A DNA stretch of 64,000 nt from Macrostomum hystrix (Eukaryota > Platyhelminthes > Macrostomidae): NCBI GenBank assembly GCA_950097015.1, contig CATNEN010000011.1:4430501-4494500 (forward strand), given 5' to 3'. Numbering within the stretch: position 1 is the stretch's first letter; every line of letters starts with the position of its first letter. Position numbers and translations under genes: made by a program. Positions 11,715-22,555 of the stretch are shown piece by piece. The notes under the pieces are model-generated. The model made no database searches. It saw only the letters and a list, made by a program, of their open reading frames with translations, and had not been told where the DNA came from.

Positions 11715-12417
11715 TGAGTCACTGCAACAAGATTACTGAACTAAAGTTTTATTATTTAATGATTTAGCAACTGCACAAGACACTGCATGTACTAAGAAGG
11801 ACTATTTACTCATTGTGGTGTAATGTTGGCCAAGCAGTAACTAAAGTTTTTACAGCATAATATGGCACATAACATGTAATTATTCCATTGGAACAAGTGA
11901 GTTACAAATTTAGAGGATACACAAAAAATGTTTATTGAATTGTTCATAGGGGCCTATTGCTACTTGCTAACTTACTAGTAGACAACTTGTCAAAATACAT
12001 TTACACTAGAATTCTGCCACAAAAATCATAAATAGTCTGACTAGGACATTCACATTGAAGGACACATTACTTAAATAATACGTACTCATATTTGCAAGCA
12101 CTTAGGAAGGTTATAATAAAGCATAGAAATTATACAAAACAATAATAATTGTTTTTTGTAATAAAATTAATTAATAATAATAATAAAAATAATAATGATC
12201 ATCTTATTTCATACCATGATCCGAACAAATGCTTTAGTTTGTTAATGGCTATAATGGCTATACTACTTCAATATTATATAATATATATATGGAATTATAT
12301 ATTTTTTTATTCTAGACCTAATTAAATTATATTTGCTGACTGTATACACAATTACATTTGTAAACAACTTAGGCAAGACACAATTATGGACGATGGACTT
12401 CAGGCAAATAACTTGAT

Positions 12418-14328
12418 TTACTTGATGCAAGGAATGACCAGATAGTCTCCGCCAAAGGGAATTAGAATGGCCTTCTTAGAAGGTTGCAAGTTGGATACAA
12501 ATGTCTTTGAATGCTTATAGTAGCCTATGCCAATTGATTTTGATGGATATGGATAGGAATAAAGGCTTCTATCAAATGTGAGAACCTGGCCTGAAATAAG
12601 ACCATCATTTAAATTGGTGACAATGACAACCTTTCCATCAACAATAGCACAGTTATTAGGACTCTTATTAGTAAAACCAATGTCACCCAACTTGTCATTA
12701 GAATATAAAAATCTCACATTCAACAACTGGTTGACAGATTGGGCAAAAACATGATTGGTACAACGAATTCTCTTCTTGATCAATTGCAAGTAGTTTTCAA
12801 AAGGGAAAGCTGAAAACGTGTCAAGTGGGCCATACATTTGCACAAACTCAGGAAGGTGCAACAGAGCATGCCAATTATAAGAAACTACACTGTTGTAATA
12901 TAGGCTTGGTGCCTCAGCAACAAACTTTTTCAAACAAGCCTCAGCAGCATCAAAATAAATTTCACAGTACTCAGGTGAATTAAGGACTGAAATTGACCAA
13001 TGCAATAATAGATAATGATTAAAGTAGACCTTTGGCAAGGTATTCTTAAAAAGGAACGGACCAAAGTACAAAAGACATTGGCGGAATTCCGTTGCTTTAA
13101 AGTATTCAATGTCAGCAAAAGTGCGAAGCCGTCTTTGAAAATCTGAAGGAACAAATTCCTTAATATACATTATTTTTCTATTTATTTCCTCTTTTAATTG
13201 GGATGACAACTTGCAAGCAAGTCGAATGTGCTTTGCTCCAAGGAAGTAAAATTTGAGCAACTTCTTTACAACCCCTAAGTAGACAATATGCATTGGGTCG
13301 GGTACAAAATTGGAATACATTGGAACAATCCTGGCTAGTGGAGAAATACCAAGTTGGTTATTTTCACGCCCTTGTTCATAATCTTGATTTGTTCGAGCCT
13401 CTGCAATGGTATTAGAAAAACAAATTCTGTCACCTGTGTAATTTCCTACTTGACGACACCAACTACAGCCAAGATAACTGGAATGACCTTTCAAACATTG
13501 AATAAAGTTTCTAGCAGGTGTGTCACAGATAAAGACAATTGACTTAATAAAAATTCTTTTCATATTATAGTCAAAACCATTCTGTAGACCTGCAATTTCA
13601 GAACAAAACCTTTCTAAGAAGACATGTAGGTCAGGCTTTCCAATGCCACAAAAAAGGCCAAATGGCACAGGTCTAAAACAATTATTTACTAGCATCAATA
13701 TAGGCCAAAGATTGATTCTAGATGACTTGAATAAAGGAAGACCATCAACATTTACCCTTAAGGAAACAAAGAAGTTTGTAATTCCAGATGGAATTGTAAG
13801 GATTTTGGAATCAAGTAAAAATTTCAAATTGTCCACAATGGAGAGAAAGGCAACATGACCATTATTGACATTGAACCTCGTGATCTCTGTGCTTGGACAC
13901 TGCCTCTTAAGCATGTAGACAGAAGTGGGTATGTCAGTGAAGAAACGAGCCAAAAGCCGAAGTAGGTAATTCATGGCAGCACTAGTAATATTGAATGTTA
14001 TGTAAAACAATAGTAACTCTTGCACCAAAGTAAGTGGCGGAGGTCTATTATAGCCAAGAGAGTCATCTTGTTCTTCAACTTCTTCATCCATTTCTTCCTC
14101 AAAAAGAGCATGCATTTGGCTATCAAAGTCCATTGGCATTGGACCCACTGCATCAAAGAATGTCTCTTCAGGCTCAGCATTGCTCTTTGTATCTTCATTT
14201 TGTCCCATCACATTTTCTAGATCTAGCCTAGCCTCAATATTTGTAGCCCCAATCGTCGGAAGCTCTTGTAGTATTTCTTGCATTTCCCTGGCTACCTGTC
14301 TATTTGATGCACGACTTGGCAAAGCCAT
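12418..14328 (-). CDS. Tnp2-like (CACTA/EnSpm) transposase, 636 aa
   Basis: A single open frame. Residues 1-115 are acidic and probably disordered. The catalytic core starts at about residue 200. NVDGLPLFKSS...LWPIL parallels the DG.PF...WP block of plant TNP2. FICDTPARNF followed by GCSWCRQ parallels the second Asp and the Cys pair. PDPMHIVYLGV parallels the D-MH block, and FPFENYLQLIKKRI supplies a conserved Glu near the C-terminal end. Candidate D, D and E residues are therefore all present. It lies on the same strand as the DUF4806 gene, about 700 bases upstream of it. It would excise and reinsert the element by binding the subterminal repeats. Assignment to the superfamily is by motif order, not by a search. 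Confidence 0.85.
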   Translation of the reverse strand: MALPSRASNRQVAREMQEILQELPTIGATNIEARLDLENVMGQNEDTKSNAEPEETFFDAVGPMPMDFDSQMHALFEEEMDEEVEEQDDSLGYNRPPPLTLVQELLLFYITFNITSAAMNYLLRLLARFFTDIPTSVYMLKRQCPSTEITRFNVNNGHVAFLSIVDNLKFLLDSKILTIPSGITNFFVSLRVNVDGLPLFKSSRINLWPILMLVNNCFRPVPFGLFCGIGKPDLHVFLERFCSEIAGLQNGFDYNMKRIFIKSIVFICDTPARNFIQCLKGHSSYLGCSWCRQVGNYTGDRICFSNTIAEARTNQDYEQGRENNQLGISPLARIVPMYSNFVPDPMHIVYLGVVKKLLKFYFLGAKHIRLACKLSSQLKEEINRKIMYIKEFVPSDFQRRLRTFADIEYFKATEFRQCLLYFGPFLFKNTLPKVYFNHYLLLHWSISVLNSPEYCEIYFDAAEACLKKFVAEAPSLYYNSVVSYNWHALLHLPEFVQMYGPLDTFSAFPFENYLQLIKKRIRCTNHVFAQSVNQLLNVRFLYSNDKLGDIGFTNKSPNNCAIVDGKVVIVTNLNDGLISGQVLTFDRSLYSYPYPSKSIGIGYYKHSKTFVSNLQPSKKAILIPFGGDYLVIPCIK

Positions 14329-15420
14329 TAAATCAAATTAATCAATAAATGACAATACTTATTTATTATTAGAACTAGCTTTTGCCTTATATGTTTTTAG
14401 TACACAATGTAGTCAATTATTTTAATTTGCAGTCTCTTTCAATATGAGAAATCTAGGACTAGCACTAGATAGAATTTATAGAATTGGCCCTTGTTTACTA
14501 CTTTGCGATGGTCTGAATTGAAACTGGCTATGAGTATAGTACAATGTCAGTATATATTATGTATAGCTGGACAATTGGTGCCTATCATATACTGTACTCA
14601 AATATTAATAAGCTTCTGCAAGTGCCACTATGGTCAAAACTCACTATGCAGTATTGCAGTATACCAAATTGTTCTTTTTAGGTATAGTATAATAGTTTTG
14701 GCTAGCTGTTATCACAAATAAACAATAATAATATATTTTATTACTGAAATTAGCGATTATATAGTCCGCCAGTAAAAAATTCAAGCATACAAGATAATAG
14801 GAGACTAAAGAAATGCACTAAATGAACGAAAGGAGTAGCATACTAGTATAGTATTTGCGTGTAACCACAGATGAAGTTGCAGAGAGTTCAAAGTTGTGGT
14901 CTCACTGTCCTGTGTTGGCTAAAGGAGCTGTGTTCAAAAGAGCTGATGTTCCAAGCGAGCGCAAATTAGTGAAAATGGAAGTGTGCAAATTAAACTGGTC
15001 AATAGCTTCAACACTTGATCGCGTAAAACAAAGCTTGCTAGCTGTTCTTCTTGCAAATTGCGAGGGCGCAGAATTCCCGTCTAAAAGAGTTTTTTCTTCA
15101 AAGTGGACAGTCATCATACTAGTTGATAAGTATGCTGATATTTTTGCGAAGCTTGCGTTCAAAATTATTGTCGGAAAGTGACGGCTCGGGTGCAGTGTAA
15201 ATTCCGGTCGGAATATGGAGCCTCATATTCCGGTATGTTTCCGGGGTGCTTCCGAGAAGCAAAGAAAGCCAGGAAATACTTTGTGTAGTTTTTGGATGTC
15301 ATTGGAGCACATTTTTCATCGTTTTTTTGCTTGCAAATCTAGTTCCACCAGATTCCGATTGCCCTGCTAAAATCCGGCCAGATTCCGATGTCAATCCGAT
15401 AACCCGTTTTTAGTGGGGCT

Positions 15421-15778
15421 ATATCCTAATTACATATACTAGTAGCTAAATTGTTGCAACGATCTCTTAGGCCAATTCTTAGCTACCTAGATACCTGATT
15501 TAAATATTTTTTACAAGGGAAAAAGAATGCTTGTGGTTAATAAAATATACTGTTTCTTTTTTTTACCACAAGTATTTGATGTATTTTTTGCATCTAGAAA
15601 CAAAATAAGAACCTAGATTACTAGTACAACCAGCTAGCTAGCTAGCTTAGCAGAAATCAATAAAAGCCTTTTGTTTTGTTGATGCCATGCTGATTTGACT
15701 TTTTGCTACATATTAAATTGTCTAATATTCTAATATATTCACAGAAAAAAGTTTTTATTTACATACAGCTAGATAACA
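15421..15778. other. AT-rich spacer between two CACTA-like elements
   Basis: About 360 bases of AT-rich DNA with several GCTAGCTAGC-type palindromes near 15635-15650. I see no gene. Confidence 0.5.
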
Positions 15779-15786
15779 GCCCCGGG

Positions 15787-15965
15787 AAAAAAATTATGCG
15801 AAACTTAGTAAGTGCTTAGTAAGCGCTAGTGTAGAACTTAGAAAGTACTTGCAAGTACTTATTAAGTACTTGCTAAGACTTGCTAAGTTTTGAAAGTTTT
15901 GGCGATAACTTTCGTTACTTTTTAAGTTTATTCTAAAGACTTAGTAAGCCAACAAAGTCTTTTTC
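15787..15965. repeat. Left subterminal ACTTAGTAAG repeat array
   Basis: Many copies, in both orientations, of words such as ACTTAGTAAG and AAGTACTTG start directly inside the left terminus. They resemble the transposase-binding subterminal repeats of CACTA elements. Confidence 0.75.
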
Positions 15966-17056
15966 CGATTTTAATAGGCTTAAATTTGCTTGTATTGGCA
16001 CTTTATGGATCCATTCCATGTGGCTGAAGTAGGACTGTTTACTGTAGCTTATTTTGATGCCGACAATTCCCAGGTTCAAAATGTGAAGCGATAAGGCGCA
16101 TGAACCAAACACACAAAATAGCGGCCGCCTGCAGCGCGTTTTAAAAAAATTGGAAAAATCACAAATTAATGCTCTTCAATGTTGTGTTACAATATGTGAA
16201 GTAATAAGGTAATTTCATGCTTTACTTGAAATTTATTTCCGAATAAGTGCATAAAAAATACAACAAATACTACAGTACATACAGAAATTAATTGGTCGTG
16301 AGTAAGCAGATTAGGTTCCAGAGGGGAAAAACTAATCCACGAAAAGCAGTAACGCTAATAATATGTGTTCAATAGATGTAAAAGCAAAGTAAAACCGCTA
16401 AAAAGCAAGTGAGGACTTCATTTTCTGTTTACTTGTTAGCAATTATATGCGAATTTATGACTTTGTTAATCTCTGATTAACAGTAGCTGTCCCAAGAGAG
16501 GGAGAGCACCTAGACAAGTTTATAAATTGTTCATGGACTGGGATGAACCAGGGAAAATGCCTTCTAGCGTGGGCTAAATATGAATTTCACACATTATGGA
16601 GATAAACATTATTTGAGACATTTTTACTTTACATTTATTTGGCACACTGGAGTGCTGCGGTTAAAACGTAGTTTCATAAAATTCATTGAATATATGGACG
16701 ATGTACGGTAGCTAGAAGAATATATTTTCTCCAGAATGTATGAAAGACATAATAAGCCAGTGTTTTGGCAATTAATGAACTTTTTAAAGTGGGGAAAATT
16801 ATTTCCCCATCCTTTGCAGAGCTACTGGCAGAAAATTTGCATGGGACAGTGACTAAATGCATTAATTTCTTGCAATCGAATCTTCTAATATAATTTATTC
16901 TGTAACTAAAAGCATTTTTTCTTTTTATAATGCAGGGGCTAAATAGAAATGATTTATGATTGAAACGTTTCCGAGTTAACTTGTAAGCCACGAGTGGATA
17001 AAACGAGTTAATGTTGAAAATGCATGCAAGCTGTCAATGAAACAAATGCTTTCGAT
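15966..17056. other. Element interior without a recognised gene
   Basis: AT-rich sequence between the left repeat array and the BEN gene. Short frames only. I see nothing supportable. Confidence 0.5.
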
Positions 17057-18016
17057 TTACTGGCCAATATCGCCACCACGCTGTCGTTTGCCTTGCTTTA
17101 TGTCATTGCCCAGTTGGTTGACGGCTGCGGTGGCTTCCAGGAGCATGTCCGGGTCATTTCGGAATCGGGCTTTGCAGGCTCTCAACCAGATGGCCTGACG
17201 CTCGGCATCAAGAGCAGGCCGGCCGCGTCGTCGCCTGCTGACTCCGAGTCTGCCGTTCTTGATCTCCTCGTCCGACCACAGCAGGCGAGCAGCTTCAAGG
17301 CCAAAAAGTGAAGGCGTGGAATTCCTGCCAGCACAATCCAACAGGTTTTGGCCGTTGAACACAGGCTCGAGATTGCCAATCTAGACTAGTTCGGCACCAG
17401 TCGTCTTCGGCTTGTTGGCACGCTTCAGCTCGCGAAAAATTGCGGCCAGAAGCTTTTCCTGCGCCGCGTTCTGCTGCACGATCTTTTTTAGCAGTTTCTC
17501 AGTAATCGCCGAGGTCAAGCTAGGAGTTTCGCTTGGTGTGGCAGCAGCAGCTTGAGCATGTGGCGCAGTGTCATCGCCGTTATTGCTCAGCGATGAGGCC
17601 GATGAAGTTGCCTCAAAGGGCGACTGCGGCCTGGAAGCTGGTGCTTCTTTAGAAAGACTCTGCTCAGCCAGGTTGTTGTTGCTTTCTTCCAAGACAACAG
17701 AGTCACTTCGCTGTAGAAAGCCGAAGCTTTCGTCACGGATATTGATTGGGCCGCGCTTCAGCTTATTTTCGAATCTGAGGAGCAGCTTCTCGATGTCAGC
17801 CTTATCATCGCCAGTTGCAACAACAGTTGCAGTGCTGCCATCTCGCAACGTCACACTCTGCTTTGGGCTTAGTCGTCGCGCGTTTGTATTGCACTTAAAA
17901 AACGATGAAGACGACGGCAGCAGCTCATACTTCTGCTCGCTCTCCCAAAAGAGGAGGATATAGCAGACAGACGATTCTGGCAGGCGACTCGAGGTTGGGG
18001 CCTGCGCTCGCTTCAT
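17057..18016 (-). pseudogene. BEN-domain partner gene A, broken by one TAG
   Basis: The reading frame is continuous from 18016 to 17057 except for a single in-frame TAG at 17381-17383. Apart from that stop it has 318 codons and aligns along its length with partner B (330 aa). The N-terminus shares YILLFWE(S/A)EQKYELLPSSS with B. A Ser/Glu-rich linker follows. After the stop comes the BEN-like domain: NGQNLLDCAGRN, ARLLWSDEEIKNGRLG, and RPALDAERQAIWLRACKARF. BEN domains bind DNA or chromatin. The stop splits linker from BEN domain, so the product would lack its DNA-binding part. It could be a true inactivating mutation or an assembly error. Confidence 0.75.
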
Positions 18017-19148
18017 CAGAAGGCTGTAAAGGAAATAACTGAGAGGTTATTCAGAGTCTCGAACTTAAAATCTTACAAACTTGCTAAATTAAAAGCAACA
18101 ACTAAGATATGGATACATATGGATACATAAGATATGGAGCATTTACTCCAAACAGGGCGAACAGCTAGCCAGGCAAACGTGTGCCAACAAACAGACGAAC
18201 ACTCCTTGTTGAACGCCATAAGTAATACTATGCATTGTATGATTAGTGTATGCTGATAAACGAAAATATGAAGACATCATAAACGTGCACCATAAATCAT
18301 AAGATTATCCTAGTTATTCTCATTATATCGAAGTACACTATAAATAATAAAGCACACCCATCAGCCACAAACATAGACATAAACGACGCATACATATTGT
18401 TCAGAAAATACATACATGTTATATTGGAGTAACAGCAACTTACAATATTTCTAATACTAATAAAAAAGCCGGAAATGCCGCCAGTAATAAAATATGATTC
18501 CTTAGCTAAGTTAAACTTACATTGGTCCTGCTAACACTTGAAATTTAATTGTCTCAGAAACAATGCTTTCAGCTCTACTCAAATCAAATTACCTGCACAG
18601 AAACACCACGAGCACCATACGATGTTGATAGAGAAGGAAGCAAACGGCGAAGTGGAATAGCTGCTAAATTACAGCATTGGTACATTATATACAGTATAAC
18701 ATACAATATAGCATTTGCTTCGTTGGCAATATGCAGCTGCTTCTGCTACTTTGCTACTACTGACTATTATTCTGCAGCTTTTGTTAACATGGACAGGCTG
18801 CCCGCGGAGCGAGGACCAGGAGTGCTGGTGGTAGAATGATGAAGTTGAGGTTGCCGTGGATCGGAAACAGCAGATGTTTAAGGAGTAACGGACCGCCAGG
18901 GAAGGCGAGAAGGGGGAGATGCAGTTTGACTTCAGACTGACGATAGGTACGATTGAAGCCACCTTTGGAGAGGTTCGACTGTTTCTGCTATTCTATTGCT
19001 TATTTTACTGTCACAATAGCAGGAGTAGCGGAAGCATTAGGAGGAATGTGTAGTAGCAGAAAAAATGACTGCATTAGCAGGAATTAAGATGCAGTAGGAG
19101 CACGAGTCGTAGCATAACAATAGACAAAAATAGGTGGCTCGAAGTAGG
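18017..19148. other. Spacer upstream of BEN gene A, no gene recognised
   Basis: AT-rich sequence, with a more GC-rich stretch at 18780-18960. Short frames overlap on both strands without recognisable domains. Confidence 0.4.
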
Positions 19149-19151
19149 CAC

Positions 19152-19300
19152 TTAATCGTGCTCAAAGTAGGCAGCCACTGGAACTGCAAAAAGCGTACTG
19201 GCACCTGGAAGTGCTTTGCACAGAATTGAAATAAAATGGTTCGCAAGTGTGTTGCACTTCAACACGCACGAACTGCCATCGGAAAGAATTGCACAAGTTG
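19152..19300 (-). pseudogene. C-terminal remnant of a B-type transposase
   Basis: The last 45 or so codons of a minus-strand frame (LKCNTLANHFISILC..., FAVPVAAYFEHD, stop) match the end of transposase B at 25200 (IKCSTLINYFVSVKC..., FAIPVVSDFEHD, stop) residue for residue in spacing. It lies just upstream of BEN gene A, the position transposase B holds relative to BEN B. The rest of the gene is missing, replaced by TCGCCGGCGA-type repeats. Confidence 0.65.
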
Positions 19301-19339
19301 GCACTGTCTGAAGCAGATGGCGCACGTTGTCCGGTAGCG

Positions 19340-19480
19340 AAGCGCCCTCTGGGAACGTCGCGAGCAAATCACTAGCGAATCGCCGGCGAGGTTCGCTGGC
19401 GAATCGCAGCAGGTGATGTCCGCGCGAATCACCGGCGAATCGCTGACGATGCTTCGCTGGCGACAATCGCCAGCATTTCG
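19340..19480. repeat. Cluster of TCGCCGGCGA-like palindromes
   Basis: Within 140 bases there are at least seven variants of GAATCGCCGGCGA or TTCGCTGGCGA. This GC-rich block in AT-rich surroundings abuts the truncated transposase remnant. It resembles the subterminal region of yet another DNA element. Confidence 0.6.
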
Positions 19481-20823
19481 TTCAAAATTCGCTTATTCTT
19501 TACAGTACTTTGTAATGAAATTTCGCATGACGACATCGCGGAATTAATTTCTGAGCCGTTTCCAAGCTTTCTTCGAGCTTTCTAAGATTTAGAATTCTCT
19601 TTCTAGAATTTTAATGAGACAAGGCTCAGTATATGCATCTTTTATAATAAATAAACATTGGGGTTAGCATACATTCTTCCACTTTCCTAAAAATGAAATG
19701 TTTCTTCTCTTGCTAATTGCTTAGGTTGCAATCACAGAGCCGTTACATAAACAAGTGGCGATTTGAAGTGGCAATCGACCAATCGTCTAGTGACGTCGGT
19801 AGATTTAGGCCCGGCCACAGCTGCTTATAAAATATTATGACCCTCAATTGTTGCAATGATCGAATTTCATGAACGAAAATTACGGACGTACAGATATAAA
19901 ATGAGAATTTAGAAAGGACAGTAGCTGCAAAAGGCAAAAAGTTTAGTTTATTACAGTCTATTGAAGACAAATAAAAAAGAAGCTAGCGATTGTTTGGCGC
20001 AATTGTTAGCTTATTAATATCGTCTATTTGAAGCTATGGCAAATTGAGCGAATTGCTAAAATGAATTTGTGAGAACTACAGACAAAATAATAAATTAACT
20101 ACTGTAAGAAAAAAAATTGACCTGATCGCCATCACGCATCAGTACGTAACTGTTAACGTGGCAAAAAATGAATCATTATTCACAAAGATTAGCTAACATC
20201 GCACTCATGACTCGTGCTTCTAAACAGAGTTAAAAAAATAAATCGTGACAATTATAAGTATTGCGACATTGTCACAGGTATAACAGATTTTTCGGAAATT
20301 TTTCCCATATAGAAAATTGGTCCGGTCAGGAATTTGATAAAAGTAAGTCTCACTTACTATTTGACCTTTCGAAAATTAATAATAATTGCGATGTTCGAGA
20401 GCAAGAGAGGTCAGTTTGAATGGCGACTATTAATTGTGTGTGGGAGGGCGATTTATGAGAGTGGAAGCTGTGATTATTTGGGGCTGGACTGTGACTGGAC
20501 ACAATATTTTTCTGGGACTTGGATGGTCTGGCATGAACATCATTTACTTTAACACTTTAAGTTTGCGTCACGATTCAGAATTTGCGGGTAAATTTAATAC
20601 TCGTAATTAATCTGATCCAATAATTGTATCACTGCATTATCGAATTCAATCGTCATCTGGCAAACATACAAAATCGTCTGTTAACTGAATGCCTAGCTTG
20701 CTTAACCAAAAATCGCCCTTAAAGTTTGTTAAAGCTGAATTACAAACACAATAATTAATACTCGTAAACTATGTGACGGATGTATACATATACACGGAAA
20801 GTGAAAACAGATTGCGTTCGTTC
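19481..20823. other. Spacer, no gene recognised
   Basis: About 1.3 kb of AT-rich DNA with only short frames. I see no repeat or RNA gene. Confidence 0.5.
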
Positions 20824-22348
20824 TTAGACAGAATCATTATCTATAACGGGCACAACAAAATATTCGCCTTGACGAGGGACGCAGATACAGGGCTGCAATG
20901 GCCTGCCAGAAACTATCCTTCTAGACAATTGATAAAAACCTATTCCTAGGGCACGCGAGTCGAATGGTACAGTATAAAGGCTACGCGCAAAATTAAGAAG
21001 AGTGCCTTTAATGACACCGTTATCATAACTTTTGACTCTAACAATCATACCATTATCCAGCAATGCACAATTGTTAGGAGAATCGCAAGAATAGGTTACA
21101 GAAGCTTTGCATTGATCGATATGCGCATTCCGCATGTTAAGCAACTGATTTACGGCTCTTTTGAAAGCGTGACGTCCGCCTGTTATTCGTCTTTTGAGTA
21201 CGCCAAGAAAATTTTCAAATTGAAATGCTGAAAAGCGATCTAAGCATCCAAGCCGTCTAGAATATTCTGACAAATGTAATAGGCAATGAACATTATAGGA
21301 AACTGCATGAGTACCATAGAGTCCAGCAAACTGAGAAACGAAAATTCGTAAGCATGCTTCTGCAGCCTCATGGTGCACCGAAAGTCTCTCCGAACACAAG
21401 CAATAAATTGCAAAGTGAAGGTGCAGAAAATGATTAAAGTATGCAAGTTGGAGTTCGCGATGAAAAATGTGAACTGCTGCGTACAAAAGCAGGGTTCGAA
21501 ATTCTGCCGCCTTAAAATTTCTTATTTCCGCAAAGGTGCGCAGCTTCCGGCAAAAAACAGTAGGTATATACTTAGAAAATTCATTCGCTGCTAAAGACAT
21601 GGTGTCAATTTGGGCTTGAGCAAGACGGCAAGCAAGGTGCCTTCCTTTTTCGGGTAGAAAAAACAGAAAACAAATTTTCCGCATAACACCAAGCAGCACA
21701 AGATGCATATATTCTGGTGGGAAACTAGATCGCAGAGGCACAATTGAAACTAGAGGAGAGAGGCCATTCTGATTGTTTTCTAAGTTGTTTGCATAGGAAG
21801 CGTCCGACCGAATTGGGCTGCCGGTTCCAACAAAAGCAACGCGATTAGAGTGATATTCTCCTTTTTGTTGGCAGTAGCCACACCCATAGTAACCCGTGTG
21901 GGACTTAATGCACTGAAGGAACGCACGGGCAGGAGCATCACAAACAAACACTATTTTAGCTAGACAAAAGCTGCAATTCTGTAGAATGAACATTTCATGT
22001 CTTTGAAGATCTGAGATCATATCCAGCAGGGGCACGATCAATTTTTGAAGGTCCGGTTTTCCGAGTCCAGCATACAATCCTAATGGGAAAGGTCCCTCAT
22101 TGTTAATGAGCACTAGTATAGGCCAGAGACCATAGTTGGAGCCAGAAAAAAAGTGGCAGACCGTCTACGTTAATTAAAAGAGTTAGAGGAATTATATGCC
22201 TAGCAAGGTTGTAGGACTTGAATGCTCCCTTTCTTAAAAGCAGACTGATGGTCTCCGTGAAAGAAAAATGGGCGTACTTGGAGTGGCTTACTTCGACGCT
22301 GTGGGCGACTCCATCAGGTTCCTCACCCGGATAAAAAAAACATACCAC
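20824..22348 (-). pseudogene. Tnp2-like transposase A, 5'-truncated and frameshifted
   Basis: This is closely related in motif order to the transposase of the 8.3-15.4 kb element. It has NVDGLPLF, then VCDAPARAFLQC and GCGYCQQKGEY, PPEYMHLVLLGV and FQFENFLGVLKRRI. The frame changes once, inside a run of seven T/A bases at about 22148-22154, directly after NVDGLPLF. A homopolymer frameshift is either a real lesion or a sequencing error. The first 150 or so residues expected from its relative are absent: the coding similarity begins near 22310, right beside the internal ACTTAGTAAG array. Its relative has a DUF4806 partner, but none is found next to this copy. Confidence 0.75.
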
Positions 22349-22555
22349 ACTTACTAAGACTTAATAAGTCATGTGCTTTAAACTTAGTAAGTACTTGGAA
22401 GTACTTACCAACTACTTAATAAGACTTTATAAGTCAAGTAAGTTTTAGGTACATCTTACTAAGTTTAGAGTATAACTTAATAAGTCATTGTAAGTCTTCT
22501 AAGCATTAGCCGCATCTTACTAAGTTTATGTGTAAAACTTAATAATATTAATCAC
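22345..22555. repeat. Internal ACTTAGTAAG repeat array
   Basis: Dense copies of ACTTACTAAG, ACTTAATAAGTC and AAGTACTTGG-type words in both orientations, the same family as the two outer arrays. It probably marks the inner end of a former separate element. Confidence 0.75.

Larger units (their letters stand above)
8329..15420 (-). mobile_element. CACTA/EnSpm-like DNA transposon, apparently intact, 7.1 kb
   Basis: The ends are inverted copies of AGCCCCACTAAAAA (8329-8342 and 15407-15420), flanked by a possible 2-bp AT duplication. Inside both ends are scattered copies of a motif like GATTCCGATCGG (8350-8440 and 15200-15400), the sort of subterminal repeat bound by CACTA transposases. Two genes on the minus strand are both uninterrupted: a Tnp2-like transposase and a DUF4806 protein. 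The CACTA core lies slightly inside the terminus rather than at its very edge, so the superfamily rests mainly on the transposase. Nothing recognisable was found at 8445-9203 or 14330-15190 beyond AT-rich sequence. Confidence 0.8.

Noticed and set aside
14855-15181. 108-codon plus-strand frame and its minus-strand shadow near the right end of the CACTA-like element
   Set aside because: No recognisable domain and no partner exon with matching phase. It might be a first exon of the transposase gene, but I cannot support that.
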